From Gymnorhina tibicen (lineage: Eukaryota; Chordata; Aves; Passeriformes; Artamidae), in the NCBI GenBank assembly GCA_013399875.1, contig VXAZ01002367.1:1-64000 (forward strand): a stretch of 64,000 bases of DNA. The letters run 5' to 3'. The translations under genes and the position numbers were made by a program. Shown here piece after piece: positions 1 to 12,737 of the stretch. The first letter of the stretch is position 1. Each line of letters starts with the position of its first letter. A model generated the notes under the pieces. The model had not been told where the DNA came from and did not search any database. It saw nothing but the letters and a program-made list of their open reading frames with translations.

Positions 1-117
1 TTTAGAATTAATAACTGATGTAAGCTTTTATTTAGGATTAATTATATACATTAGTTTCTCAGCAATATTGCAGACATTTCTCAATCACTGGACGGCAGTA
101 ATCTCCAAGTTTAACTA

Positions 118-240
118 GGTTTTCTCTTGGTCATACTGCTTGACCTTAGATGAGTCACTTAATCTTTCTTTCTCTCTGTTTTGCTGTCTATAGAAGTATG
201 ATAATATTGGCTCACATCACCTGCTGAATAAGCCAATATT
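118..240 (+). mobile_element. MIR-like SINE fragment
   Basis: This segment follows the conserved core and 3' half of MIR-type tRNA SINEs. A block reading CTTGACCTTAGATGAGTCAC corresponds to the MIR 'TGACCTTGGGCAAGTCACTTAACCT' core. It is followed by a pyrimidine-rich CTCTCTG..TTTTG stretch, then GTATGATAATATTGGCTCACATCACC, which fits the 'GGGATAATAATAGTACCTACCTCA' part. The tRNA-like head is absent or too diverged to see. The match was made by eye against the consensus as I know it, with many substitutions and small gaps, so the ends are approximate. MIRs are ancient and survive in birds only as diverged relics. Confidence 0.6.
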
Positions 241-3200
241 CAACACGAATAGCAGATGTGAGATTAATATTTCTAAAGTACTCTGTTGCTGAGAAATGCT
301 GTCCATCCAAAGTGTACGCTACTATAATTATAGTATACAATAGAAATCAGGCAACTTGTGGGTATTCTTGAGCCAGCCTATATATCTGCTACCTGACTTC
401 ACATTTACATGTCCAATGGAAAAGAGATTTAAAAATGAAAGTGTCCTTGAAATTAGATAAGAAACTTTCAGCCAATGGAGAATGTCCATCAACACCTATC
501 TGGGGCTACAGGTTTTTTTCCAGCTAGTTCCATCTGATTTTGTTTCTTCATGTACTCAAATCCACCATTCAGGCTGGTAGAGGAGGATGGGACAGCTTTG
601 AGAGAAGGATTGTGGTAGGTCAGGGTACGAAAGGGTTTGAAAAGACCCCTCAGGGTTTTGATTCGTGATGTCTGTGGAAGCCACACATCTGATGAGGGTA
701 GAGCACGAGGTGACAGCAGTCCTGCCATTTCCACATGTCTCTCACTCCACGCCCAACAAGAGGATCCAAAAATCCACGTTGCTGCCCACTCACCAACGAG
801 TTGAAGTACACCCTTTGGCTGAAAATTCCCAGAGAAAGGGTGAGTGGCCCATCTTTTTTCCATCCTCAGACAAAATATTAGCTTGATTTTCAGAGGTGAG
901 CATTACCTACTTCATGTCAAAGCCTTGTACAAATCCCAATGCACCACAGAGCAGGAGGAACAAGGAGCTTTTCAGCATGCCCAAGAGAGCACAAAAATGT
1001 TTTTTTTCTTTAAAACTGAAGTCATCAGAAGTTTTAGAATGAATGTGATTCCACTTATAGTAAACAACTGCGGAATTGAATCTTCTCCCTCTTTCTTTCA
1101 TGTCTCTTTAGCTCTAACTTTCTTCCACCTGGAAAATGCCATGAGCATTTTGGGCATTGTCAGGAGCAAGAAACAATTGTTCAGTCACAGCTGGCCTCAG
1201 GCATTTCTGAAAAATAAGTCGCTCTATTCTCATTGTTGGGCACAAACTGGAACAGTCGGTGAAGCAGGCTTCCGCTCCCCCCTGCCATCTCCACATTTCC
1301 CCAGGGAATTCCAAGAGATTTCTCAGCATCCACCCAAGCAATGTCATGGTGCAGCTGTACTGTGTTATACCAGCCAAACATGTGTCCCCACTGCCCTGCA
1401 GATTTGTACACCTTTGAGGGAAGGACAGCATTACACAGCTGCTTTGACCAAAGTGTGGGTTGGTTTGTTTGCATACTGTTTCATTATGAAAAACATGGGC
1501 TTCTAGCTTCCTATAAAATGAAGACAAAACCCCAAAGAAAACAACAGCCTGGAGATAGAAAGTTCCAAAGTTCTAGAAAATGTCAACTCCAAGACATGTG
1601 GTGGGTGTAAAAACCACAAATTAAGCTTTACATCCATATACAGCATCTACGTTTGTTCTGAACAATGCTCAGTGGTGAGAGTGGGGAACCCTGTGAGTGC
1701 TGCCTCCCACTGTGGACATGCCTCCCATTCCTGGGGCCAGCAAATGCCCCTTCCCACGGACACCCCCACAAAGCCTCTGTCTGTTCTTCACAGCACGGGG
1801 TAGGAGTTTTGCTTCCTCTTTACAAAGCCCTTTCCAGCAGGATGGAAATGGGCTTTGCTCCAGAAGCTGGGGGTACATCCCCAGCAGTGTGTAGCAGGTA
1901 CCAGGGCAGGTCACTGGATACAGCACTACCTTTTGCACTGCTGTAATGAGTGGGGAGCTTAGAAGCCACTGCCTCACTCCAGGTCCAGTCGAGGACTGTG
2001 TTTGGCTTATTAGTCTTAAGCCAGATCACACACTGTTCACCTAGCACAAGGCATGAGGCAATAACTCATCCGTGTTAATCTACAATGAATCAGGAGAGGA
2101 CAGAAAATGTTAGCTATGTGGCTAATATTTGCATACTGCCATTCATTAAAAACCCACTGAAATGTGACTCAAAAAGAACTAAATTAGAGATCTTTCAACC
2201 AACCCTTCTCCAAAATTTGAATTACATAGATTTTCTTTTTTTTTTTTTAACAAAAATCTTTTGGCAAATGTGCAAAATGAAATGAACATGAACAAAATAC
2301 CAAATCTATTTATCATGAACATCCTCATCTCTGTGAGATCTCTGTAGCATCTGAAGGCATTACAGAGACTATAATGCACAGAGTGCTTTAGGGTGAGAAA
2401 GTGCTTTTGAATAGGTTATAATTCATTTAAAACACACAAAATGAGTTTTAATGCATGCAGTCAAACCATTAGAAAGTCTTTTAAAAGAAAGGCTTTATAA
2501 ATATCGGGTTATTCAATAAATGTAAGACCTCACTGATTCAGAGAGTGGAAATGAAAATTACTGTATAAAACAACTTTTACCGTGTCCTTTGCTGCTTTGG
2601 AAGTTAATCTAGATGCTATTACATCTTGCAGAGATGACAACTATGTGTTAGGACTTAAAATCTTCAGTCCTTCCAGAAGTCATTACACAACTCACTAGCA
2701 CCATGATATTTGGGAAAACTAAATGCTTGACCACCTTCAGGACTTTCTCAGAGAGGCTGCATGGCAAGTGCACATAAATTTTTCAAATGAGGTTCAAGCA
2801 CTGAGAAGGAGCTACTGAACTGCTGGCAGTGTGAGCTAATATTGAACTAATATGAACTTAATGCAAAATTTTGCTTTGGCCAGAATTGCTGGATGGAGTG
2901 AACTTGTAGTAACAGGCTCATTGGAGGCCTGCCAGGGGAGTCTCTCTGGCAGGCTGTGAGCTGCAGTTGGAGCTGCCTTTCCTTCAGTTTGCTCTGAATT
3001 TGGGATATGCTTGTGCAGCTCTGCTATAAACTTTCAGCTGGAGAGGAGACAGAGAGGATCCCAACAGACCTGAAGCAGAGGAATCTCAGGATAACCCCAG
3101 TGCAAAGTCAAGCCTTGGGTGAAACTGCAAAAGTGAAAAATTTATTGAGGCTCAGACTGGGTCTAAGGCCATCTCATCTGGGCTGAGGAAGCTGTGGACT

Positions 3201-3581
3201 CAAGAGAGATGAAAGCATGCAGTTTGCTTGTTTTAATGACTGGGCTGCCTGTAGCCAGAAAGGCATCCCCACCCCTAGATAAGAAGACCCACCACCCCCA
3301 TGGAGCCACACACAGGGAGCTCAGTTCCCATCAGACAGAAGCTCAGTCCATCCCTCCATCACTGTGTACTTGACCCCTGGCACAGCAGTGAGGCAAGTTT
3401 CACAGGGAGAAATCACACCTTAAATCTTTTAAAAAACCAAAGAAAATCCCAACAGGACAAGCTTCATCAGCTGCACCAATGAGTCCAACAAAGCATATCA
3501 CGGTCCTCATGAACTTTGTCTCAGCAAAGACAATATTTGGGCTTGACTTGTTTTCTGCTCTCCCAAGTAAAGAAATTGTTG
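241..3581. other. Unique non-coding stretch, no gene seen
   Basis: No recognisable gene or clear repeat is visible. The stretch holds a 13-base T tract at 2236-2248 and a small perfect hairpin at 2927-2954. An open frame of 220 codons (844-1506, plus strand) is the longest ATG-started frame in the window, but it encodes no recognisable domain and I regard it as chance. Confidence 0.7.
2927..2954. repeat. Perfect 9-bp inverted repeat (hairpin)
   Basis: GCCTGCCAG at 2927-2935 is the exact reverse complement of CTGGCAGGC at 2946-2954, separated by a 10-base spacer. It is GC-rich in an AT-rich setting. No T tract follows that would suggest a terminator, and the arms are too short for a miRNA precursor. 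The function is unknown and it may be chance. Confidence 0.6.
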
Positions 3582-3586
3582 TTCCC

Positions 3587-4997
3587 TGTCTTGGTTTGAA
3601 AGACAGGTGTCTATTGAGGAAGGCAGAAGCCCCTTTGGACTGAAAAATATAACTCCCTCCCCTCCGAATTATTGTAATTTTGAAATTAAGGGGCTTTCAG
3701 CCCAAGATATGAGGAATAGGAATAACAGTTCTTTACTAATAGATGTATGTATATATATAGCAAGGCAAACAAAACAACAATAACTATGACAGTAACACCA
3801 AACAGGACCAGAACCCAGTGACACCTTCCTGGCTGTCAGACCCTTTCCCCTTTGGTGCAGTGACGCTCACGGCCAGCAGGGGCGCTGGCAGCTCCCACTG
3901 AGCAGGGTTGGTGCGATGGTTCCCCCGTGGCTGCAGGGGGCGCTGTGGGGCGAGCACGGGGAGCACGTGGCAATGGTGGGTGCAAGCCAGGAAGGGATGG
4001 GAGAAAGAAGCTCACAAACCCCCATGGCAGCCGATCCTGGTGCCCCAGCAGGACTCTCTCGGGAGCAGCAGCTGGAACAGCAGGGATGCGCACAAAAATC
4101 CCAGATGGTAGACGAGATGTATCGAACTCCGAAGCAGCAGCATGAACTCTGGGAGTTTGTTGTAGTCCCCGAGCCACCAGCTGGGATGTCTGGGGAACCA
4201 GGGGGCTCAGCAGCTCAGTGGTGGGTGAATTCAGAGATCTAACACCNCTGCGTGCTGGTCAGAATAAAACATCGGATTCCTCGCAAGAGCCATCTATGGA
4301 CTCTTTACTTCTGATACCGCTAGAGCTAGCAGCTCTGTGTGGGCTTGGCCGTGTGCCTCCATCACACGGGTGAGAGAGAAGCTGTATGCAAGGTGCCCGG
4401 ACACCGCCAGGAGTTCCTGAGCCAGGAATTCTTAGGGAAAAGCAACAGTTTCCTCCATCAGCCGAGCTCCACAGTGGCAGGAGTTGTTGGCGGGCAGGGG
4501 GTGCGGAGCTGGCAGTCCTGCCGTGTTGCGAAGTCTCAAAAGTGCAACAAAGAAACGGCGGGGGCAGGGCAGCTACCTCCTGGCAGCGCGGTGAAAGACG
4601 GGCTCGGGGTTCCGGGCCACCTGAGGCACCCGAGCAGATGGTGAAAAGGGTCTCTCTCCTTCTTTTTAGTGAGGTAGGGTTTTAAGGATAGGGTCCCAGC
4701 TAAGCAGCGGCTCCAGCCAGCAGAAATCCCCACTCACGGCAGGAAAAAAGGCAGCAGAAGGCAGAATCCTGCAGTGATGATGACCTCCTCCCCACACCGA
4801 CTGCAGCCTCTGTCCCCTCTGAATGCCAAGAGCCCAAAAAAACTAGGCCTGTACCCAGGTAAAAGAGGGCAGTTAGGCCCCTCCCCCCTTTGGCCAGACC
4901 TTTTGTCTCTCTTAAGCACCCAGCAATTATCCCTTAGTATGGGGAAAAAATTCTTCAAGAGGAAAAGAATGAAAAAAGGAGCTCCCAAACCCCAACA
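3587..4997 (-). mobile_element. Solo LTR, ERVL-like, copy 1 (LTR-A)
   Basis: A 1,411-bp element starting TGTCTTGGTTTGAAAGACAG and ending CCCAAACCCCAACA, so it has TG..CA termini. It is flanked by an exact 5-bp target-site duplication, TTCCC, at 3582-3586 and 4998-5002. A related copy lies at 26472-28171. The orientation is judged minus because a poly(A)-signal-like AGTAAA lies on the minus strand at 3732-3737, about 150 bp before that strand's 3' end, and the same site is kept in the other copy. A 5-bp duplication fits class III (ERVL) integration. No gag, pol or env coding sequence adjoins it, so it is a solo LTR. It is GC- and CpG-richer than its flanks. It is about 270 bp longer than the other copy, which suggests an extra insertion inside (see 4228-4325). 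An undetermined base is at 4247. The family name would need a repeat library. Confidence 0.85.
3930..3944 (+). promoter_or_regulatory. CTCF-like motif in LTR-A copy 1
   Basis: GCTGCAGGGGGCGCT matches 13 of 15 positions of the vertebrate CTCF core consensus CCASYAGRKGGCRSY. The core GCAGGGGGCGCT is intact; mismatches are at the first and third positions. The equivalent site in the second LTR-A copy matches 14 of 15. A weaker relative, CCAGCAGGGGCGCTGG, lies at 3873-3888 and lacks one G of the core. Binding is inferred from sequence only. Confidence 0.45.
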
Positions 4998-5002
4998 TTC
5001 CC

Positions 5003-8000
5003 TTAAGAAAGCTCTTCCCAGTTCACAGGAAGATTTCCTTGGTATTTTGCCAAGAGTTGTATAACAAATGGCTGATGAAACAAATAACAAGTACAGGACA
5101 TAGAGAAGAGAGGAAATATCTAAAAGGAGAAGGACAAATGAGTCTTCAGAGAATATGAGCTATAGAGAATGTGCTGAGTTTATGTCTGGTATATTTTGCT
5201 TCATTTCCAGCTATTCATGCCCTGTGTGTTTCTAGAAACAGATAGATGAAATATTTACAAAACCCACACCAGTGGACCTAAGACAAGTTGTGAGAAAAAG
5301 AAAAGTTTTCTAAGTTTTGACAGTCAAAATAGATTTGTCAGGCCAGCACACAGAATTTTCCCTTTCTACCTTGGGCTGAAAAAAGCAAACAGGATCATTT
5401 CTTCTGTGCCTGATTTCTCTGTCCAGTGAATTTGCTCCATCACTGCTACCTCTGCACTGGATGGTCCATGGACCTAAGCCAGCACCTTTCTGTCACAGTC
5501 CTTATTTTCTTTCAGGAGTTGAATAGTGGTTAGTGCATGGACAGGACTATCCAAACCTCCAAAGAAAAAGGCACCCCGCAGATACTCTGAAGGCATTTTG
5601 GTCAGGGGTCTCCCAACAAGGTGCCATCACTGCTGTCAGGCACTGGGAGAGGGACAGCAAGTGTACTGCTAGCACACATCACACAGTCCAGCCTTCACAC
5701 TGGGGAGAACTTCGGAGGAGTTCAGAAGCAGAAAATCTAGGAGGAGTAAGGCGGGAAAAACACAAATAGGAGACAAAAAGAAAATGAGAGAATGAAAAAA
5801 ACCCTATGCTGTGTAAAATTTGCATATGAATAATATTAAAATAATGCTCATTTATAGAAACATTATGAACAAGCAGTGCTTGTTATTAACAGCATCTTCC
5901 TAGGACCACTTCACCCGTCTGTGTTTTCCATTAACACCAAGTAGCAACCTTTGGAGCACACATTGTTCTGTGTGCATCTATCCTGTGACTGTGAACACCA
6001 AAACTGTCTGTTACACAGATATTGGGGAACGCTTCCCTAGATAAGCTGTGCATGTATTCACAAGTAAAATATGCAGCCATACCAGTCTGCACACAGAAAA
6101 CATTCAATTTGTATGAGTAAAACAGGAGTTCAAGGCAGGTCTGTACTACAGAGAGCAAGCTCTGATCTGGCAACACCAATCCATCAGGACTTGTCACTGG
6201 CAAAAGTGTAACAACCTCTCAGCATAAACCACATCTTAATTTTTGTTTGGGCCGGTTTTGCCAGCCTTCCTCAAGACCCTCGTCCATGAATCCAGAATAT
6301 AACTCAGACAAGAACATGCTTATTCTGACCACCTAATGCATCATTTAGGGAAATTCAGGTGTAACTAAGCCCCATAAACTATCACTACTTCCTTCTGAAA
6401 AGAGTCACCTAGAAAGCTAAAAATTGTATGAGTAGCAGAGTTTTTTCCTAATAAATCTTTCATGTGTTTCATTTTTGCAATATTGGTAAAAAGGAAAGTC
6501 TCACACATACAAATGGAAATTTCAGGTGACAGATGCCAGCTGATTACCAGCAGTCAGCTTCTAAAGCACAACCTGATTGCAAAAACTAGAAATTTTCCCA
6601 TTCTTCATTAGAAGATATTAAAGCTTATTAAACCAATTCACCTTTGTCTCAGCAATTCTCTGTTTCTGTACAGTGATATTTTTTCCTGGGATAACAATAT
6701 CCATAGCAATTTTATGGGCATGGTTCAGATCAAGGACATGTGCTGCTAGCTGGAAAATTGCATTTGATCTCTTCTTTTCCTTACCTCTTTTCAGTTTTTA
6801 TTTTCTCTTAAGTTTAAAGACACTTTCATTAAAGAAATTATTTCCTTTCTTTGGGAGGCTGAATCAGAAGGCACTAAAATCAGGGAGAGCCCTTCCGTTA
6901 ATTTATGGGAGCTTTACATTAGACTTTCAATTAGAAACAGTAAGTGTAGATGTATAAAGAAACCAAAGATAAAGGACTGGGGAGCGAGAGGTGGAAATGT
7001 TTCATGAACATTTACAAACCTCTAAGGTTTCATTTGGCTTTATGTTAAATTTAGGTCAAAGGTTTGGGTCAGCTTTTGTTCTCCTCAGTCCCCGTTTCAT
7101 CTTCTGTTCCAGAGGGGGATCTTGACAGATGCACTGTCAAGGGGGAAAAATCAGTTCTAAAAGCTGGACTCAAGACCTGCTAGAGGCAGAATGCTGAGGC
7201 AACTGCTTTGCAGTTTGTTTCATGTCAGAGGGAACACAATTGCCTCAGAGAAAGTAGTGCAGCACTGGACTGAACACTGCAGATATTTTACAGAAATGTA
7301 ATGAGAGGGACGCATTAGAATTAAAGCTCCTGCTTGGCATGTCCTGCAACCACCTCAGTGGTGACAAACCCTTGCGTTTTGGGGCTGTGCCAGGCCCTGA
7401 GGCAGCAGCCTTGACTGTGTTTGCCCCTTGTAAAACTATTCACTTGAGGACAGTATTTTGTTGACCAGTGGCAAAACACCAAATCTCCCACAGGGAGATG
7501 GACCACTTGTCCTCCAAAGGTCACAGGACTCCAGGGTAGCAAAACCACTGTCCCCAGCAGCCTTTGCCTGGCATTGACAAGAGAGGAGTGAGGAACAAGA
7601 AGAGGATTTTGGCACTTATGACACAGAGATACAAATAAGGCAACTCCATAAAGAGACATAGTATCTTCAGATTAATTTATTGTAGTTTTTATAATTTCTA
7701 GATGATATTGTGGGAGAATCAGAGCACCTTCCTGACACGTGTTCTAGCTAACTTCAAAGGGAAGTATAAGTTGAAAACAATTACTAAATTTAACTGAATT
7801 ATGTTAATCAACTGGACAAATTTAGAGGAGGTGGGAGGGGGAAAAGGGCAGCTGATATACGGAAAGTAAAGAAGGATGTGAGGAACAGAAGTGATAAAAT
7901 CACTAGCTCTGGGGGACAGCAGGAGAAGCAGGCAGCTTTTAGCCCCAGAGCACCAAATGTTGTCACAACACAATTCCTTCTGCTTCATCTCCAGCTTGCT

Positions 8001-11000
8001 TCTTCTGCCTGAGTCCCCTCCAACCCCACCTCAGCCACATCAGCACAAGGATTTGCAAAGCCTTTCTAACCCAGACCACTAAGATTTGAGTTAACACAAA
8101 AACCTCCTGCACTGCTTGGGTGCAGCATCGCTGGATGGGGCTGGCACTTTACATGTGCTTTGGATGAGATTCATCCTGTTTAGTTTAGGCATTTAACCAC
8201 AGACTAAGTCTCCAATTCTCTTAAAATCCTTCTCCAGCAAGCAGAGAGGTGGGCACCCCCAGGGGCAATCCCTGCTGTTGGAGGGATCATTATTCTCCTT
8301 TGTCAGGGAGTACAGAGGGAGCTGGGGCCCAGGCACCCTGCTCAGCCCAGCACAGGACAGACCCACGGCTGCCAGTCACACCTTCTCCTCTTCTCACTGG
8401 TGCAGGGACTATGATGTGGCCACAGAATAGAGACAAAAATAGGTTTCTGACCTACTTCTTCACTGTGTGAAGAAGGGCAGCAGGCAGCATTGAGAGTGGC
8501 TGCTGGAGCCAAGGGGGAATAGATCCTAACCACACAAACTGCGCGGATGTGTTGGTGAGCTGGGAATGACATTGCCTCTCCACACTGGCTTTTCCAACTT
8601 CGCTGTTGAAGCCTTTTCTCTCTCTTTTTCACCATCCTTGACACACAGACCTGGACAATTTTTTCCCCTTTAATTTCTGTTGATATCACATTTTCTTCTG
8701 TGTTTATGTGAAACAACATCATTTTCCATGGTTTTGAAATCAGCTCAGGACACAGTTGTTTTCGCGCAACATTTTAGAAACAGCATTTAGGAAGCATTTT
8801 CAGCCATGAATATCTGAATATTATTATATTTAAATCACTTCCAAATATGAGATTCTTTTGCTTCTTGAGGGAATTGTGCTGCAATACTTAAATCCTTTAT
8901 ATTATTTTTTTACCTTTCTGATTTAAATTCAGACATACTGTGGATTTATATTATTACTTTTCATCAATAGCAAGTACTTTCCATGCTAGCAGGCTCTCAG
9001 TGGTGCCTGCACTGAACAACAGAAAATACCTATTCCTTGGAGGAGTTTTCTCTAGATAATTTTTTATTTCTAGTCTATGTTTTTAATTATCAATAGTGTT
9101 TAATCTTCCACAGAAACTTCCAATATTTTTAGGACATCTTTTCAGACACCCTAATTGTTTCCTTGTGGAGACTGAACTAGATTCATGGGATGGTTAGCCT
9201 TAAATACCTGACATCTTTTACTCTTGTTTTCCCCCATAGGATGGTTTATATCAAGTTGGATGAATACCTGCTCTAACAGAGGGACTGGATGCTGTATGCT
9301 GCACACATCCAAGCAGTCCCATTGTAATCAATTAGTAAGATGAGATAATTTCAAAGAAAACACTTCCTTTGTCCCATGCAAATAACATTTTCATTACTCA
9401 TTTCAACTGGCTAAACAGCAAAACCAAAGTTTTTCTCTTAATAAAAAGTGAATGGTCTTAAAGCAAACACCACAAGGAATAAAGTTGCTGGAAATTTCCT
9501 TTCTGGGAAGGGATGCAACAGAACTGGAGTTTTATCCTTGGGTCACCAATACTCAGGGTCAACCAGGGGACTATCTTTGAAAAAACTAAAACTATTCTGA
9601 GAAAAATAGCTCATTATTCCTGCTGACTGACTCCAAAGAAGAAAAAACTGCAATTTTATCCAACACATCCCATCTGGTCCCTGTTCATGCCTCGGAAGGT
9701 GCATTTTTTTTCAGAGTGAGCCTGTTGCTGTCACATCCTCCCATCAGCTGAACCGTGGGAAGTTTCTCTCTGCTGTGCTGCCAGGATGCTCCTTATGCCC
9801 CTTCTGTAAACACACAGGACAGGTCTCATCACACTCAGCAAGATACCTTCAGTTCCATTTGCACAGAGCACTCCTTTTCCATTACAGGAAACCAGGGAAA
9901 GAGGACTCAGCCCGCTCTTTGGCTGAGAATCACAATTCTTGGGCATCCTGTAGACATAGCTGTTTAGGGTACACTCAGAAGACCCCAGCACATCCTCAAA
10001 ACAGTTTCTGAGCTTGTTTAGCTTTAAAAAACATGAGTGTTGTCACTGCTGTTGATGCCATTTGGGCTTAGATTTATGAAAAAAAAAAATTCTGATTAAG
10101 TAAGCACACACCTGTACATATACTCACACTTCAGAGGTTTGGGAGAATTAGATGTAAATGGCTGTTGATGAAACTCAAACACTGTGTGCTGGTGCTGGAA
10201 TTCAGAGCCAGCTTTCCGGGATTAGGTGTCCCTGACTAACCTCAGCTGTTAGAAATTATTTTGGAGCTTGGCCCTGGCAGGTGAGGGGTCACTGTGAGGA
10301 GGAGAACAAAAGGTTTTCTTCTCTCTTCTGCCCCTGCCTCCCTCCTCTGCAGTATTGGGCAAATGTGGTTTTAATTCAGAAATACAAATGTAATCTTCAA
10401 AGTCACTCCGAGAAGGAAGGGTGGGGGAAAGACAGAGCAAAAAAAAACCAAAACAACCAAACAATTGGATTGCAATTTGTCAAGATTTTTTTAACTCTGA
10501 AATTGAACTGGAGAATCTTAACAGCCAACTGATGAGCCAGTGGGGAAGGAAGAGAGACTGGGAGTGCTGGAGCTAGCCTGCAGTGCACTTGAAATGCAAT
10601 GAACTTTCTTGCTGTCCCCAACAGCATCTAATATTTTGCTTTCTTCAAGGCCAGCCCTTTTCTGATGTAAATAATCCTGTGATCCCATGTCACCAGGAGT
10701 CTAGGGAAAACAGCTCCACGTTACGTGCTGTTCTTAGAGCGCTTGGAGAAGGCAAAACTGTCACTGAAAGCTGTTTGGGAGCATTAAGTAGTAAGGAAAC
10801 ATTTTTCCCCCACCTCACGCTTTTGGAAGTCTCCAGGCTGGGAAGTATTTTTGTTTCCTCCAGGTTGTGACAGCAATGGCTGCATATGTGCTGCAGCTCT
10901 GACAGCAAATGTGAATAATGGAAAAGGGTTCTGAACACAAGAAGTCACTCTGAGCACTCACTGTACCTTCTTAATGTATGTGACATTGACATAATACACC

Positions 11001-11689
11001 CCAGGGCATTCTGGATCAGACCGTGTTTGCCTGCTCCACGTGCTGGTTTTATGAACAGCAATCAAGTTGTAAACATGTAGGCAGTTGAAACACATGTAGG
11101 CAGCATGTGTGGTGAGCAGCTTCCCATGCTGTGCATGGGTGGGAAGCACAGAGCAGAGGTGAGGGCAGCAGAAACAACGTTTTACCATCAGAGGAGAGGA
11201 CTTCTGCTCCTTGGCAGGGCTCATGGTGGGCAGTCTGGATGGTGGTAGTGCTACATCATCATGTTGTCTGATTGTATAACACACACAGCACCTGGAAACA
11301 GCTTTGTGATGCACAGAAGCTCAACCAGATACATCTCACAGGATCTGACATGAGCTGAATGCACTCCTCACCAATGTAAGAAATTAAAGCCTTTGTTTCC
11401 CAAGCACAGAGGCTGGATAGCAGGGTCACAGCTCAGCAGATGGTCAGTCCAAGCCCCTCTTCCTTAGTCTGTGAGGCAGTAGCCCATCAATCAGATACAC
11501 ATTTCACAGAGCTGTGTTAGTGAATCAGCAGCACTCAGAATCCTGTTTCCCCCTTCCACATCCCCATCATTCAAAAGGAAAAGTCCATTTCTGCAGGGAC
11601 TGAAAGCAGGATTAATAGCTCCCTGATTTCCTCCTCTAACTCCTTCTCTCTGACACCCCACTCCAGCTTTCATCCTATCTGGGCTATTT
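5003..11689. other. Unique non-coding stretch, no gene seen
   Basis: No gene, LTR or clear CR1 or MIR fragment was recognised. Open frames here are short (at most 126 codons) and have no known domain. An 11-base A tract is at 10079-10089. A 12-base unit, ACATGTAGGCAG, occurs twice, at 11073-11084 and 11092-11103. The composition is ordinary for bird non-coding DNA. Confidence 0.7.
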
Positions 11690-12038
11690 AATCTAGAGCA
11701 GGGAAGACAGAGAGGAGACAGGATAACAGTCTTCAATTATATAAATGGCTTATGCAAAGAGGAAGGCAATAAATTGTTATCCACATCTACAGGGAAAGCA
11801 CAAAAAAGTAATGGGTTTAAATGCAGCAAGGGAGACCTGAATTCAGTACTAGAATAACTTCCCTGCTGCAAGGGTCATTGGGCACTGGAGGGGATTGCCT
11901 GGAGGGCTGGGGGATCTCCACAGCTGATGGGGTTAAAAAAATACTTCAGACAAATGGGTCAGGAGTGGTTTGTGTGGGTGTGGATGAAGTGACCTCCTCA
12001 GGTCCCTTATAGCCCTGTTTTCTTCTATACCATGATGG
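11690..12038 (+). mobile_element. CR1 LINE 3' end (old copy)
   Basis: The segment follows the end of the CR1 reverse-transcriptase region and the 3' UTR. Landmarks in order are GAGGAGACAGGATAACAGTC, GGAAGGCAATAAATTGTTATC, CACAGGGAAAGCA, AAGTAATGGGTTTAAATGCA, GCAAGGGAGACCTGAATTCA, a stretch like 'AACTTCCTAACTGTAAGGGT', GGGCACTGGAGGGGATTGCC and GATGACCTCCTGAGGTCCCT-like sequence, then a degenerate TTCTATACCATGAT tail. It is 5' truncated, as is usual for CR1, and diverged enough that no frame stays open. Boundaries are approximate. Confidence 0.85.
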
Positions 12039-12247
12039 CAACTATTCCAGCCTCAGTCCTTGGCAGATGACCACGATAAAACTCCATCCCTTCTGTGTTT
12101 TTTTGGTACAAGTTAGCAGTCTCGTGGCAGCAACACAATTTGGTCAAGAAACTGATGAAGCCAGAAGACAGGAGGCATAGCTGCCAGGTCCTGCAGCACC
12201 CAATTATTCTGCCCAATCCTAAATAATTTAATTTTCTCTTAAATAGT

Positions 12248-12732
12248 TGTGCTAGTTTGAAAGCAAACTAGTGAGAGAGTCCAAGTCAGAAATACAATTT
12301 AAGAGGAAAAATAAAATAAATGCAGTAGCGCAAAAAAAAACAACCCACTGACAAGGTCAGAGCACAAACCTGACCCCCTGATAATCGGGGGGTTGGTTAA
12401 CAGTCCAATCAAATGGTGACTGCAGTCCTCCTGGAGTGATGGTTCTGTTGAAGGGTCTGGTCTTCCTCGGAAAATCCAGTGGTGTAGATCTTGTCCTCTG
12501 GGATCCCAGTAGGTAAGTCTGCCTCTGCTGCTCCAGGCCCCAGATTTTTATCCTTGTGGGAATGCTTGGTTCCTTCCCCCTGGGCGGAGCATCTCACAAT
12601 GGGATGGTGAGTCATGGGGCAAGGCACTGATGGGCCCATTAACAGGAGATAGTCCAGAGGGAGGAGGCAAGGAACATTGCTACACCTGGTCTCAACAGCT
12701 CATGGTAATAGAATACACTGTAACCCAGGACA
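12248..12732 (-). mobile_element. Solo LTR, ERVL-like, with ATAGT duplications
   Basis: A 485-bp element starting TGTGCTAGTTTGAAAGCAAA and ending AACCCAGGACA, giving TG..CA termini. It is flanked by an exact 5-bp duplication, ATAGT, at 12243-12247 and 12733-12737. Read on the minus strand it begins TGTCCTGGGTTACAGTGTAT and has a TATA-like GGATAAAAAT (plus-strand 12545-12554), so minus orientation is likely. The plus-strand left end shares GTTTGAAAG with the LTR-A copies, suggesting related families in the same orientation. No internal retroviral sequence adjoins it. The 5-bp duplication fits ERVL-type integration. The short open frames crossing it are not genes. Confidence 0.85.
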
Positions 12733-12737
12733 ATAGT

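Noticed and set aside
844..1506. Longest ATG-started open frame (220 codons, plus strand)
   Set aside because: It has no known domain, is rich in Phe, His, Ser and Gln, overlaps open frames on the opposite strand, and shows no promoter or splice context. A frame of this length can occur by chance among six frames of 64 kb.
3836..4177. Minus-strand open frame of 113 codons, proline- and alanine-rich
   Set aside because: It lies within the GC-rich part of LTR-A. The related copy has a similar but broken frame, so it reflects LTR homology and low stop density, not a gene.
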